DNA of 64,000 nt from Halomonas sp. QHL1 (GTDB taxonomy: Bacteria > Pseudomonadota > Gammaproteobacteria > Pseudomonadales > Halomonadaceae). The position numbers and the translations under genes were made by a program. Shown piece by piece: positions 1-8,043 of the stretch. Under the pieces are notes generated by a model. It had not been told where the DNA came from. It saw only the letters and a list, made by a program, of their open reading frames with translations, and did not search any database. Position 1 is the first letter of the stretch. Each line of letters opens with the position of its first letter. The stretch spans positions 871,944 through 935,943 of the forward strand of contig NZ_MINL01000001.1 of the NCBI RefSeq assembly GCF_001882345.1, in the 5' to 3' direction.

Positions 1-203
1 AGTACTACAAAGAGATCGATGTGTGGACTGATGAAATGCAGGCTCATCAGGACAAGCTCGTTGAACGCCAGAACGTGCTGTTAACCGCCTGGGAAAGCTT
101 TATGCAGGACGCTCCCAGTGAGGATGAGGCATTTACTACCGGCTGGATGGAAGCCCGTGCCAACGCGCTTAGCGATGCCGGTTTCGAACCGATCTTCGAG
201 TAA
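1..203 (+). CDS. TAXI-family TRAP transporter binding protein, C-terminal end (partial)
   Basis: Only the last ~67 codons lie in the window; the gene begins upstream. Over half of the final 59 residues match the C-terminus of the complete TAXI binding protein at 2280-3425 (shared VWTDEM, LVERQ, GWM, AGF words), so this is a paralogue. By family knowledge it would be a periplasmic solute receptor feeding the fused TRAP permease that follows at 254. It stops at TAA (201-203), just before a strong GC hairpin. The substrate is unknown; the surrounding CoA-dependent catabolic genes suggest an organic acid. Confidence 0.85.
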   Translation, partial: YYKEIDVWTDEMQAHQDKLVERQNVLLTAWESFMQDAPSEDEAFTTGWMEARANALSDAGFEPIFE

Positions 204-211
204 TACGCCAC

Positions 212-231
212 GGGGCGGCGCCCGCCGCCCC
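212..231 (+). promoter_or_regulatory. Intercistronic GC hairpin
   Basis: GGGGCGGCG (212-220) and CGCCGCCCC (223-231) form a perfect 9-bp inverted repeat with a 2-nt centre, so the top pair or two would open. No T-run follows, which argues against an intrinsic terminator. It lies between the binding-protein stop and the permease start. The known role of such elements in binding-protein operons is to protect the upstream message and lower expression of the downstream membrane gene; that role is inferred here. Confidence 0.6.
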
Positions 232-253
232 CTGCTGATTGACGGATGTCCCC

Positions 254-2260
254 ATGACCACAGATACCTCGCCTGCCAATAATCAGCAGGTTAAAGAAAA
301 GATCAGCCAAATTCGCCAGCTCCCCTCTGCGCTGCGCTGGATACCCGCCACGGTCACCGTCATTTTGATGGCGATGACCCTGGATTATCTATTTAACGTT
401 GGCTTACTGACTTTCGTTACGGGCCTGGAGACACAGTTCTACTACGCCGTTGTGGCGCTGCTGCTTCCGTTGGTGTTTTTACTTTGGCCTATGCGCAGTA
501 GCCAACAAGAGCGGCCCATTCCCTGGTACGACTACCTGTTGAGCGCCTTCACGCTTATCGTGGGCGGCTATTTTGTTTACAACGCAGTGCCCATTTTGGA
601 GCGCGGCTGGGCCTTTTCCGCCCCCCAGATCGCCATTTATGCCAGCTATGCCTACTGGTTGCTGATTGTCGAAGCAGCGCGCCGGGCAGGTGGATTACCC
701 ATTGCGATTATTGCCGGGATGTTCTCGCTCTATCCGCTGGTGGCAGATATCGTTCCCGGCCCTATCCAGGCGTTTCCTTCAACTCTTGAACAAACTGCCA
801 TGTACCACACCATGAGCACCGAAAGCATCATGGGGGTGCCGCTGCAGGCATTCGCGGGTCTGGTGATTGGCTTTTTGGTGTTTGGTGTCGTGCTGCAGAA
901 AAGCGGCGGCGGTAAGTTTTTTATTAACCTGGCGTTTGCGCTGCTGGGCCATGTCCGCGGCGGCCCTGCTAAGGTATCGATTTTCTCCAGTGGCCTGATG
1001 GGCTCCATGAGTGGCAGCGTGATCAGTAACGTACTGACCACCGGCGTTCTGTCGATTCCCGCCATGCGCCGTATCGGTATGAGCCGCTCATTTGCGGGTG
1101 GTGTAGAAGCCTGCGCCTCAACCGGTGGTGTATTGATGCCCCCTGTTATGGGCGCTACCGCGTTTGTCATGGCGATGTTTCTGGATGTTCCCTACTCCAC
1201 TATTGCACTCGCAGCCGTCATACCCTCCATCCTCTACTTCTTGGGTCTGTTCATTCAGATCGACGCCTATGCGGCGCGTCACGATATTAAAGGCTTACCT
1301 GCCTCCGAGCTGCCTTCACTTTGGCAAACCCTCAAAGAGGGCTGGTACTTTATTTTTGTCTTCGCGTTATTAGTTTGGATGCTCTTGATTATGCAGCGTG
1401 AAGCCGTAGCACCCTTTTATGCTACTGCGCTTCTACTGGTACTTAACCAATTCTCCAAACATAACCGCTGGGGCTGGAAAGACGTGGCCGATACGCTGTC
1501 GTCTGCCGCCAAGCTGTTTGCCGAGCTCATCGCTATTTTGGCCGGCGTGGGCATGCTGGTCGGTGCGCTTTCGATGACCGGTCTTTCTGGCACCATCGCT
1601 AACGACTTTATCAATATTGCAGGTGGCAGCGTGCCGCTGCTGCTGCTTATGGGTGCCGTTACCAGTTTCGTGCTCGGCATTGGCATGACCGTGACTGCCG
1701 CCTATATTTTCCTCGCCGTTGCGCTAGCCCCCGCGCTGATTCAGGGCGGGGGGCTGGATCCTATGGCGGTGCATATGTTCATCCTTTACTGGGGCATGCT
1801 GAGCTTTATTACCCCGCCGGTCGCACTGGGTGCCTTTGCCGCCGCTACCGTGGCCGGTGCCCGGCCCATGGAAACGGGCTTGCAGGCCATGCGCCTGGGT
1901 AGCGTGATCTACTTTATACCCTTCCTCTTCGTGCTTAATCCCGCGCTGATTATGCAGGGCGCACCGCTGGTGATCGTGGCTGTCTTTATCCAGGCCGTGA
2001 TCGGCATCATTCTGTTTGCCTCTGCTATGCAGGGCTACCTAATGGGTGTTGGCCGATTGGGCTATGGAGCGCTGCAGGAGATCATTATTCGCGCCCTGGT
2101 ACTTGTCGCGGGCCTATTACTCGCACTGCCTGGCGGGGGAATGGTGCCATTTAGCCAGTGGGAACTGATCGGCCTCGCGCTTGCCGCGCTAGTACCCGGC
2201 GTTTTGATGGCGCGCTTAAGCCAGCGCCACCATCGGCGTTCGCTTACTGCCAACGCTTAA
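254..2260 (+). CDS. TRAP transporter fused permease (DctQM-type, TAXI system)
   Basis: About 668 residues, almost entirely hydrophobic helices, the size expected for the fused 4TM+12TM permease of TAXI TRAP transporters. The DctM part contains glycine-rich stretches typical of the family (GLMGSMSGSVISNVLTTG, then GGVLMPPVMGATAF) in the first half and a second helical bundle with TPPVALGAFAAA near residue 525. It works in the inner membrane as an ion-coupled importer fed by a periplasmic binding protein. ATG254 was chosen over an in-frame TTG at 239 because the TTG has no ribosome site and abuts the hairpin; the site before 254 is also weak. Flanked by two paralogous binding proteins (ending at 203 and starting at 2280). 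Confidence 0.9.
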   Translation: MTTDTSPANNQQVKEKISQIRQLPSALRWIPATVTVILMAMTLDYLFNVGLLTFVTGLETQFYYAVVALLLPLVFLLWPMRSSQQERPIPWYDYLLSAFTLIVGGYFVYNAVPILERGWAFSAPQIAIYASYAYWLLIVEAARRAGGLPIAIIAGMFSLYPLVADIVPGPIQAFPSTLEQTAMYHTMSTESIMGVPLQAFAGLVIGFLVFGVVLQKSGGGKFFINLAFALLGHVRGGPAKVSIFSSGLMGSMSGSVISNVLTTGVLSIPAMRRIGMSRSFAGGVEACASTGGVLMPPVMGATAFVMAMFLDVPYSTIALAAVIPSILYFLGLFIQIDAYAARHDIKGLPASELPSLWQTLKEGWYFIFVFALLVWMLLIMQREAVAPFYATALLLVLNQFSKHNRWGWKDVADTLSSAAKLFAELIAILAGVGMLVGALSMTGLSGTIANDFINIAGGSVPLLLLMGAVTSFVLGIGMTVTAAYIFLAVALAPALIQGGGLDPMAVHMFILYWGMLSFITPPVALGAFAAATVAGARPMETGLQAMRLGSVIYFIPFLFVLNPALIMQGAPLVIVAVFIQAVIGIILFASAMQGYLMGVGRLGYGALQEIIIRALVLVAGLLLALPGGGMVPFSQWELIGLALAALVPGVLMARLSQRHHRRSLTANA

Positions 2261-2279
2261 TCTAACTTCGAGGAATCTT

Positions 2280-3425
2280 ATGAGCACAAAAACAACACTC
2301 TCCCTCGCACTAGGCAGCTTGACTGCGGGACTACTCATTACGAGTCATGCCTTCGCCATGCCTAGTACACTGAACTGGACAGCCTACGGCACGGGCACCA
2401 GTGGCAATGCGCAAATCATGGCAATTAGCCAACTGTTGCAGGAAGAGCATGGTACTCAGTCCAGGGTGATTCCCGGTGAGAATGACACCATGCGCATGAC
2501 GCCCCTTAAAACGGGCCGAGTAGATTTATGTGCATGCGGCATCGCCAGCTACTACGGATCAGAAGGCGTGATGATGTTTGCGCAGCCTGACTGGGGGCCA
2601 CAGCCTATTCGCGTTATTAGTACTTCTATGGCCAGCTTTGGTTTGGGCATGGCGGTTGCCGGTGACGTAGAAATCGAATCTATCGCTGATCTTGAGGGTA
2701 AGCGGCTAGCGTACTTGCGCGGCGACGACGCGCTAAACAAAGCCGCCGAAGCGTATCTCGCCTTCGCCGGATTAACCTGGGACGACGTTGAGCGAGTCGA
2801 CTTTCCCGGTTACAACGCCGCCTTCGATGGCATCATCAGCGGTCGAGCTGATGCCGCTATTACCACTACCGTCACCCCAGCGGCACAGCGCCTTGCTGCA
2901 AGTCCACGCGGCCTTCAGTGGCCTGAACTACCCACTGAAGATGAAGCGGGCTGGGAGCGTATGCTTGAAGTTGCGCCCTACTTTCAGCCTCACGACGTGT
3001 CCTCGGGAGCCGGCATAGACGCCGATCAACCACTGGCTAGCGCCAGCTACCCGTACCCCATTATGGTCAGCAATGCTGACCTGGCCCCTGACACCGTTCA
3101 TGGCCTAATCAAAACGCTGGCCGAATCGTTTGACGACTATAAAGACAACGCCCCAGGCGCCAGCGGCTATGCGTTAGAAAACCAGAACATGACATGGGTA
3201 GTGCCTTTCCATGATGCGGTTGTTGATTACTATCGCGACACTGGGGTCTGGACAGATGAAATGGAAGAGCATCAAAACTCGCTGGTCGAGCGTCAGACGC
3301 TACTGATGGATGCGTGGGAACAATACAAGGCGGATGCCCCTGAAGATGAGGAGGCGTTTATTTCCGGCTGGATGGCAGAACGTAGAGAAGTCTTGGACAA
3401 CGCTGGATTCAATCCAGTCTTCTAA
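2280..3425 (+). CDS. TAXI-family TRAP transporter solute-binding protein
   Basis: 381 residues with a cleavable signal peptide (residues 1-26, ending around SHAFA-MP). The mature part has the family's opening pattern (YGTGTSGNAQIMAISQLL) and a middle segment with SIADLEGKRLAYLRGDD typical of TAXI receptors. Preceded by GAGGA 8 nt before the ATG. It sits 19 bp after the permease, so permease and receptor are almost certainly co-transcribed. It is paralogous to the gene truncated at the window start; one permease may therefore be served by two receptors of different specificity. The substrate cannot be read from sequence. Confidence 0.9.
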   Translation: MSTKTTLSLALGSLTAGLLITSHAFAMPSTLNWTAYGTGTSGNAQIMAISQLLQEEHGTQSRVIPGENDTMRMTPLKTGRVDLCACGIASYYGSEGVMMFAQPDWGPQPIRVISTSMASFGLGMAVAGDVEIESIADLEGKRLAYLRGDDALNKAAEAYLAFAGLTWDDVERVDFPGYNAAFDGIISGRADAAITTTVTPAAQRLAASPRGLQWPELPTEDEAGWERMLEVAPYFQPHDVSSGAGIDADQPLASASYPYPIMVSNADLAPDTVHGLIKTLAESFDDYKDNAPGASGYALENQNMTWVVPFHDAVVDYYRDTGVWTDEMEEHQNSLVERQTLLMDAWEQYKADAPEDEEAFISGWMAERREVLDNAGFNPVF

Positions 3426-3469
3426 CACTTATTAGCCTTAATGCCACGATACATACACGGGAGCAAGCT

Positions 3470-4903
3470 ATGTCCGTTCACTACCAGCGCCACGGCGATA
3501 TAGGCGTTATACAGATTGCTAACCCGCCGGTTAACGCCTTGGGGCAAACCGTGCGTAGCGGCTTAGTCGACGCACTTAAAAAAGGTATTGCCGACACAGA
3601 TGCTAAAGCGCTGGTCGTGCTAGCCGATGGCCGCACTTTTATTGCCGGGGCGGATATTCGTGAGTTTGGTAAGCCGCCTCAAGCTCCTCTGCTCCCCGAT
3701 GTGATCACCCAACTGGAAGCCTGCCCAAAACCACTGATCGCCGCCCTACACGGCACGGCCCTGGGCGGCGGTTTGGAAGTGGCATTAGGTTGCCACTACC
3801 GAGTGGCGCTGACAGGAACCCGCGTAGGGCTACCTGAGGTAAAGCTTGGCCTACTGCCTGGCGCCGGAGGTACTCAACGTTTACCACGCTTAGTCGGCGT
3901 TGAGCGAGCGTTAGAAATGATTACCAGCGGTCGCTTTGTTGAGGCTGAAGAAGCGCTTGAGGCAGGTATCATCGACGCCATTAGCGATGCCCAAACGCCC
4001 ATTGAAGCGGGTTTAGCTGCCGCCCAGGAAGTGCTGGCAGGCGCCCAAACGCCCCGCATCACCGGCCAACTTCCTGCCCCAACGGCGAATCCCCAGGCCA
4101 TCACTGCGACGTTGGATCGGCTTAGCCAACAGTCTCCTGAGCTTTTCTCACCGTTTCGCATTGTCGAAGCGATTCAGGCCTGCGTGGAAGCCGAATCACT
4201 TGAGGCCGGATTGCGCCGCGAGCGAGAGCTGTTTCTAGCCTGCATGGACTCCCCCCAGCGCGCCGGGCTTATTCACCTGTTTTTTGCCGCACGCAGCCCA
4301 CACCTAGTGCCCGACGTTGAGAAAGCCAGTGCTTTTAAAAACGTTGCACTGATTGGTGAACATCCGCTTTTTGAACGCCTGCAAAAAGCCGCACAAAAGG
4401 CGGGTATTAGCTTAACCAGCGCACCTGACGAGGCCACCGAACTTTGTCTACTGGCGCCCAATGCTCCCAGGGATTCGGGCAAGGCGTGCCCGGTTATCGC
4501 ACTGGAAGAGATTGGCACCAGCAGCGCCAGCTCCAGCGATACTGCGCTAAGCCTGATCATTGCTGAAAACGGCCATATAGCAGAGCTAGTCAACTTACGT
4601 GCAGAGCCACTTACCCAGCAGTGCGCCGCACTCACTCTTAAAGCGTTGCGGCTAAACGTCGTCGTCAGCCACCAAAAAAGCATGCTTCAAGCGATGCATG
4701 CTGCCGTTCAGCAAGCCCCGACCAGTGAAAGGCAGCCAGCGCTTGAACAGGTGAGTGTCAGTATTGCGGAACGGGGTTTTTGCTACCGTGCAAGCGACAT
4801 CGATTTGCTAGCGGTGGAAGGGTTGGACTATCCGCGTCACTTAGGTGGGCCGCACCGACAGGCCACACTTTCAACTGCTATCTCGACTGCTAAGGAAGTA
4901 TAA
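3470..4903 (+). CDS. Enoyl-CoA hydratase with degenerate 3-hydroxyacyl-CoA dehydrogenase remnant
   Basis: 477 residues. Residues 1-190 are a crotonase domain with oxyanion-hole segments (FIAGADIREF, ALHGTALGGGLEVAL) and both hydratase glutamates, E103 and E123 (LPEVKLGLLPGAGGTQ). Residues ~200-285 look like the linker of FadB/FadJ/PimF-type bifunctional enzymes (~700 residues). After that the NAD domain has collapsed: where GxGxxG is expected there is NVALIGEHPLFERL (291-304), and the HFF(S/N)P catalytic segment is absent. The extreme C-terminus (ASDIDLLAVEGLDYPRHLGG, 441-460) still matches the end of bifunctional enzymes. Hydratase activity is likely retained and dehydrogenase activity lost. 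SD GGGAG precedes ATG3470; the next gene starts 2 nt after the stop. Confidence 0.85.
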   Translation: MSVHYQRHGDIGVIQIANPPVNALGQTVRSGLVDALKKGIADTDAKALVVLADGRTFIAGADIREFGKPPQAPLLPDVITQLEACPKPLIAALHGTALGGGLEVALGCHYRVALTGTRVGLPEVKLGLLPGAGGTQRLPRLVGVERALEMITSGRFVEAEEALEAGIIDAISDAQTPIEAGLAAAQEVLAGAQTPRITGQLPAPTANPQAITATLDRLSQQSPELFSPFRIVEAIQACVEAESLEAGLRRERELFLACMDSPQRAGLIHLFFAARSPHLVPDVEKASAFKNVALIGEHPLFERLQKAAQKAGISLTSAPDEATELCLLAPNAPRDSGKACPVIALEEIGTSSASSSDTALSLIIAENGHIAELVNLRAEPLTQQCAALTLKALRLNVVVSHQKSMLQAMHAAVQQAPTSERQPALEQVSVSIAERGFCYRASDIDLLAVEGLDYPRHLGGPHRQATLSTAISTAKEV

Positions 4904-4905
4904 CC

Positions 4906-6099
4906 ATGAATCTCACCTTTAGCCCTGAAGAGCAGGCATTTCGCAAAGAAGTGCGGCGCTTTCTAGCCAATGCGTTGCCCAGCGATATTAGCGAGCGCGT
5001 GCGCTTGGGTCGCCACCTGCGTGCCGATGATCACCTGCGCTGGCAAAACATTCTCAGCGAACAGGGCTGGCTAGCGTCTAACTGGCCAGCGGAGCACGGC
5101 GGCCCAGGCTGGGGTCCGGTACAGCGGCATATTTTCGACGAAGAGTGCGCCGCGGCCCATGCCCCTACGGTTGTGCCCTTTGGCGTTAACATGGTGGCCC
5201 CCGTCATTATGAAATTCGGCAGCGCCGAGCAGCAACAGCACTATCTGCCGCGCATTTTGAGTAATCAGGATTGGTGGTGCCAAGGCTACTCAGAGCCCGG
5301 CGCTGGCTCCGATTTAGCGGGCCTGAATACACGCGCCGTGTGCGATGGTGACCACTATATCGTCAATGGCCAGAAGACCTGGACCACCCTGGGCCAGCAC
5401 GCCAACATGCTGTTCTGCCTAGTGCGCACCGACCCAAACGCCAAGAAGCAGGCGGGCATCAGCTTTCTACTCATTGATATGCAGAGCCCCGGCATTACCG
5501 TGCGGCCAATTATTACCCTTGATGGTGCCCATGAAGTTAACGAAATCTTTTTAGACAACGTGCGCGTACCCGTAGAGAACCGTGTCGGTGAAGAGGGCCA
5601 AGGCTGGACCTGCGCTAAGTTCCTGCTCACCCACGAACGTACAGGGATTGCGGGGCTTGGTCACGCCAAGCAGGCGCTGCGCCACTTAAAGTCACTAGCG
5701 AGCCGGATTCAACATCGCGGCAAGCCGCTGCTGGAACTACCCAGCTTCCGCCAGCGGGTAGTGAAAGCGGAACTCGAACTGATGGCGCTGGAAGTGACTA
5801 ACCTGCGTGTGATTGCCGCTGCCCGAGATGGTGGTGTACCCGGCGCAGAGAGCTCGCTGCTAAAAGTACGCGGCTCGGAGCTTCGCCAGGAGCTCAGCGA
5901 GCTTACCCGGCGTGCCCTTGGTCCTGCTGCACTGCCGTTCTTCCCCAGCTTTCTGCACGGTGACGACAGCCTGGATGACGAACGCGCCCAAAACGCCTCC
6001 GCCAGCGCCCAGTACCTCAATCGTCGCAAGCTGTCGATTTATGGCGGCGCCAATGAAATACAAAAAAGTATCGTCGCCAAAACTATTTTAGCTATGTAA
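4906..6099 (+). CDS. Acyl-CoA dehydrogenase, PimC-like (large) subunit
   Basis: 397 residues with the three acyl-CoA dehydrogenase domains. The flavin/substrate signature WCQGYSEPGAGSDLAGL is near residues 124-140, and the C-terminal helix ends with IYGGANEIQKSIVA. The usual YEG glutamate is replaced by glycine (YGGANEIQ), as in subfamilies that place the catalytic base elsewhere. It starts 2 nt after the hydratase stop and is followed 10 bp later by a second, different acyl-CoA dehydrogenase. Order and sizes recall pimF-pimC-pimD of pimelate degraders and other two-subunit dehydrogenases. It would pass electrons to the ETF encoded at 9066-10770. Substrate unknown; dicarboxyl-CoA is a guess from the PimC resemblance. 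Confidence 0.85.
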   Translation: MNLTFSPEEQAFRKEVRRFLANALPSDISERVRLGRHLRADDHLRWQNILSEQGWLASNWPAEHGGPGWGPVQRHIFDEECAAAHAPTVVPFGVNMVAPVIMKFGSAEQQQHYLPRILSNQDWWCQGYSEPGAGSDLAGLNTRAVCDGDHYIVNGQKTWTTLGQHANMLFCLVRTDPNAKKQAGISFLLIDMQSPGITVRPIITLDGAHEVNEIFLDNVRVPVENRVGEEGQGWTCAKFLLTHERTGIAGLGHAKQALRHLKSLASRIQHRGKPLLELPSFRQRVVKAELELMALEVTNLRVIAAARDGGVPGAESSLLKVRGSELRQELSELTRRALGPAALPFFPSFLHGDDSLDDERAQNASASAQYLNRRKLSIYGGANEIQKSIVAKTILAM

Positions 6100-6109
6100 A
6101 GAGGTCACC

Positions 6110-7228
6110 ATGGATTTCGCTTTAACCGACGAGCAGCGCATGCTCGAAGAGACGCTCACCCGTTTGGTGGCCGACCAGGTTTCCCCCGAGCAGCGCCGCA
6201 CTATGCTGGCCGCTGCTCCAAACGGCACTTCTGCACTATGGCGCACCTTTGCCGAGCTGGGACTGCTGCATATGCCCTTCAGCGAAGATGTTGGCGGGCT
6301 AGGGGGCGATGGCACCGACCTGATGATTATTATGCAGGCATTGGGGCGCGGCTTAGTGCCCGAACCCTATTTGGCTGGCCTAGTGCTACCTGGCCAACTG
6401 CTGGCTCATACCGCCAACAGCGAGCAGCAAACCCGGTGGCTAGCCCCACTGCTAGAGGGCGAGCATCAATTGGCGTTTGCTTGGCAAGAGATTGGCGCCC
6501 GCTACGATGCCTTTTCGGTAGCTACCCAAGCTACCCAGCAAGACGGACAATGGCAGCTAACCGGTAGAAAAGACGTGGTACTGAACCTGGAGGCCGCTGC
6601 GGCTACGCTAGTCACCGCTCAATTAGATAACGGCCAGCTAGGGCTATTTATTGTGCCCGCTGATGCACCGGGCACATCTACGCACCTGTATCGCACTATA
6701 GACGACCAGCCCGCCGGTGATCTGACGCTGGATAATGTCACTCTGCCGCCAGAAAACTGCCTAAGCGAAGATGTCAGTAACGCCCTGGCCAGTGTGCTGG
6801 CCCTGGGTCGCGCAGCGCTCTGCGCCCAAGCTATTGGCGCAATGGAAGAGGCCTGCGATCAAACCCTCGCCTATCTAAAAGAGCGCAAGCAGTTTGGCGT
6901 GCCGCTTTCGACCTTCCAGGCGCTGCAGCACCGCATGGTGGATATGCACCTGCACCTGGAGCAGTCCCGCTCCATGGCGATTTTGGCCGCCACTAGCCTC
7001 GCTCTCCCTGCCAGTGAGCGGGATTACAAACTTGCCGCGGCTAAAGCCTACTGTGGCGAATCGGCACGCTTTATTGCCGAACAGGCGATCCAGCTTCATG
7101 GGGCGATGGGTATGACCGAAGAGTGCTATGTCGCTAACTACGCCAAGCATCTGGTCATGTTCGATCACTACCTGGGCGACAGCGACTACCATCTCGAAAC
7201 GGTCAGCGAGCTGTTAAAAGTTGCCTGA
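6110..7228 (+). CDS. Acyl-CoA dehydrogenase, PimD-like (small) subunit
   Basis: 372 residues. The N-terminal domain (MDFALTDEQRMLEETLTRLV) and C-terminal domain (KERKQFGVPLSTFQALQH; QLHGAMGMTEE) are clear, while the central flavin segment is divergent (AFAWQEIGARYDAF in place of the usual TEP..GSD). That is typical of the smaller partner of heteromeric acyl-CoA dehydrogenases (PimD, FadE28-like). It sits 10 bp after the larger partner with its own GAGGT site. I infer that the two gene products form one enzyme acting on a bulky or dicarboxylic CoA ester; independent enzymes remain possible. Confidence 0.85.
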   Translation: MDFALTDEQRMLEETLTRLVADQVSPEQRRTMLAAAPNGTSALWRTFAELGLLHMPFSEDVGGLGGDGTDLMIIMQALGRGLVPEPYLAGLVLPGQLLAHTANSEQQTRWLAPLLEGEHQLAFAWQEIGARYDAFSVATQATQQDGQWQLTGRKDVVLNLEAAAATLVTAQLDNGQLGLFIVPADAPGTSTHLYRTIDDQPAGDLTLDNVTLPPENCLSEDVSNALASVLALGRAALCAQAIGAMEEACDQTLAYLKERKQFGVPLSTFQALQHRMVDMHLHLEQSRSMAILAATSLALPASERDYKLAAAKAYCGESARFIAEQAIQLHGAMGMTEECYVANYAKHLVMFDHYLGDSDYHLETVSELLKVA

Positions 7229-7263
7229 GAACGTTGCCAGAAAAGTTAATTAGGGAGCGAAAC

Positions 7264-8043
7264 ATGCCAGATTACGTTGGCGAGTTAGTGACTGTCAGCG
7301 CTATTGAAAACGGTATCGTCGAAGTAGCCATTGCACGCCCAGAAGTACGCAATGCCCTGAATGAAGCCACCGCCCTGGCACTCAATGAGGCCCTGGCGGC
7401 GGTGGCGGACAATGAGCAAGTTCGCTGTGTGATTCTGCGCGGTGAAGGGAGTGAGTTTTGCGCCGGCGCTGACCTGGCGGAATTTGAGAAGGCGACATCT
7501 CAGCCTGCGAGCGAGCGGCTGGAGACTCTCTTTCTGCCCGCCCTGCGCAGTTTAATGGCAATGAATAAACCGGTAATTGCAGCGGTTAGCGGTGCGGCTG
7601 CGGGCATCGGTGTTTCCTATGTTCTCGCCAGCGATATGGTGGTAATGGGCCGCTCCGCTTACCTGAAGCTTGCCTTTATTAACATTGGGCTAATTCCCGA
7701 CGGCGGCGCCTGCTGGCATCTGGTGCGCAAGCTTGGCCATGCCCAGGCATTCGAGATGGCCGCCCTAGCGACCCCCATTTCGGCAGAGCGATGCGTGACG
7801 CTGGGGTTGGCCAACCGGGTTGTCGAAGATAACCAAGTGCTAGACGAAGCTCGTTCGTTAGCGCAAGTACTGGTGAGTCAATCGCCCCAGGCGTTAAGTG
7901 CCACCAAGCACGCATTGCGGGAAGCGGCGCAGCGCTCGCTAAGTGACACAATGCAATTAGAGGGCCAGCTTCAAGATCAGTGCAAAGCGTCAGAAGATTT
8001 TCACACTCGGGTGGCGGCGTTTCGTCAAAGCCGACGCAAATGA
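7264..8043 (+). CDS. Crotonase-family enoyl-CoA hydratase/isomerase (PaaG-like active site)
   Basis: 259 residues from ATG7264, which has AGGGAG 7 nt upstream; an in-frame TTG at 7234 has no site. The oxyanion segments CAGADLAEF (66-74) and SGAAAGIGVSYVLASD (109-124) are present. Both hydratase glutamates are missing: the first position is V118 and the second corresponds to F139. Instead there is FINIGLIPDGG (139-148) with D146, the arrangement seen in PaaG-type isomerases. Delta3,Delta2-enoyl-CoA or ring isomerisation is therefore more likely than plain hydration. Last gene of the plus-strand block; its 3' end overlaps the convergent gene at 8025 by 19 bp. Confidence 0.85.
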   Translation: MPDYVGELVTVSAIENGIVEVAIARPEVRNALNEATALALNEALAAVADNEQVRCVILRGEGSEFCAGADLAEFEKATSQPASERLETLFLPALRSLMAMNKPVIAAVSGAAAGIGVSYVLASDMVVMGRSAYLKLAFINIGLIPDGGACWHLVRKLGHAQAFEMAALATPISAERCVTLGLANRVVEDNQVLDEARSLAQVLVSQSPQALSATKHALREAAQRSLSDTMQLEGQLQDQCKASEDFHTRVAAFRQSRRK

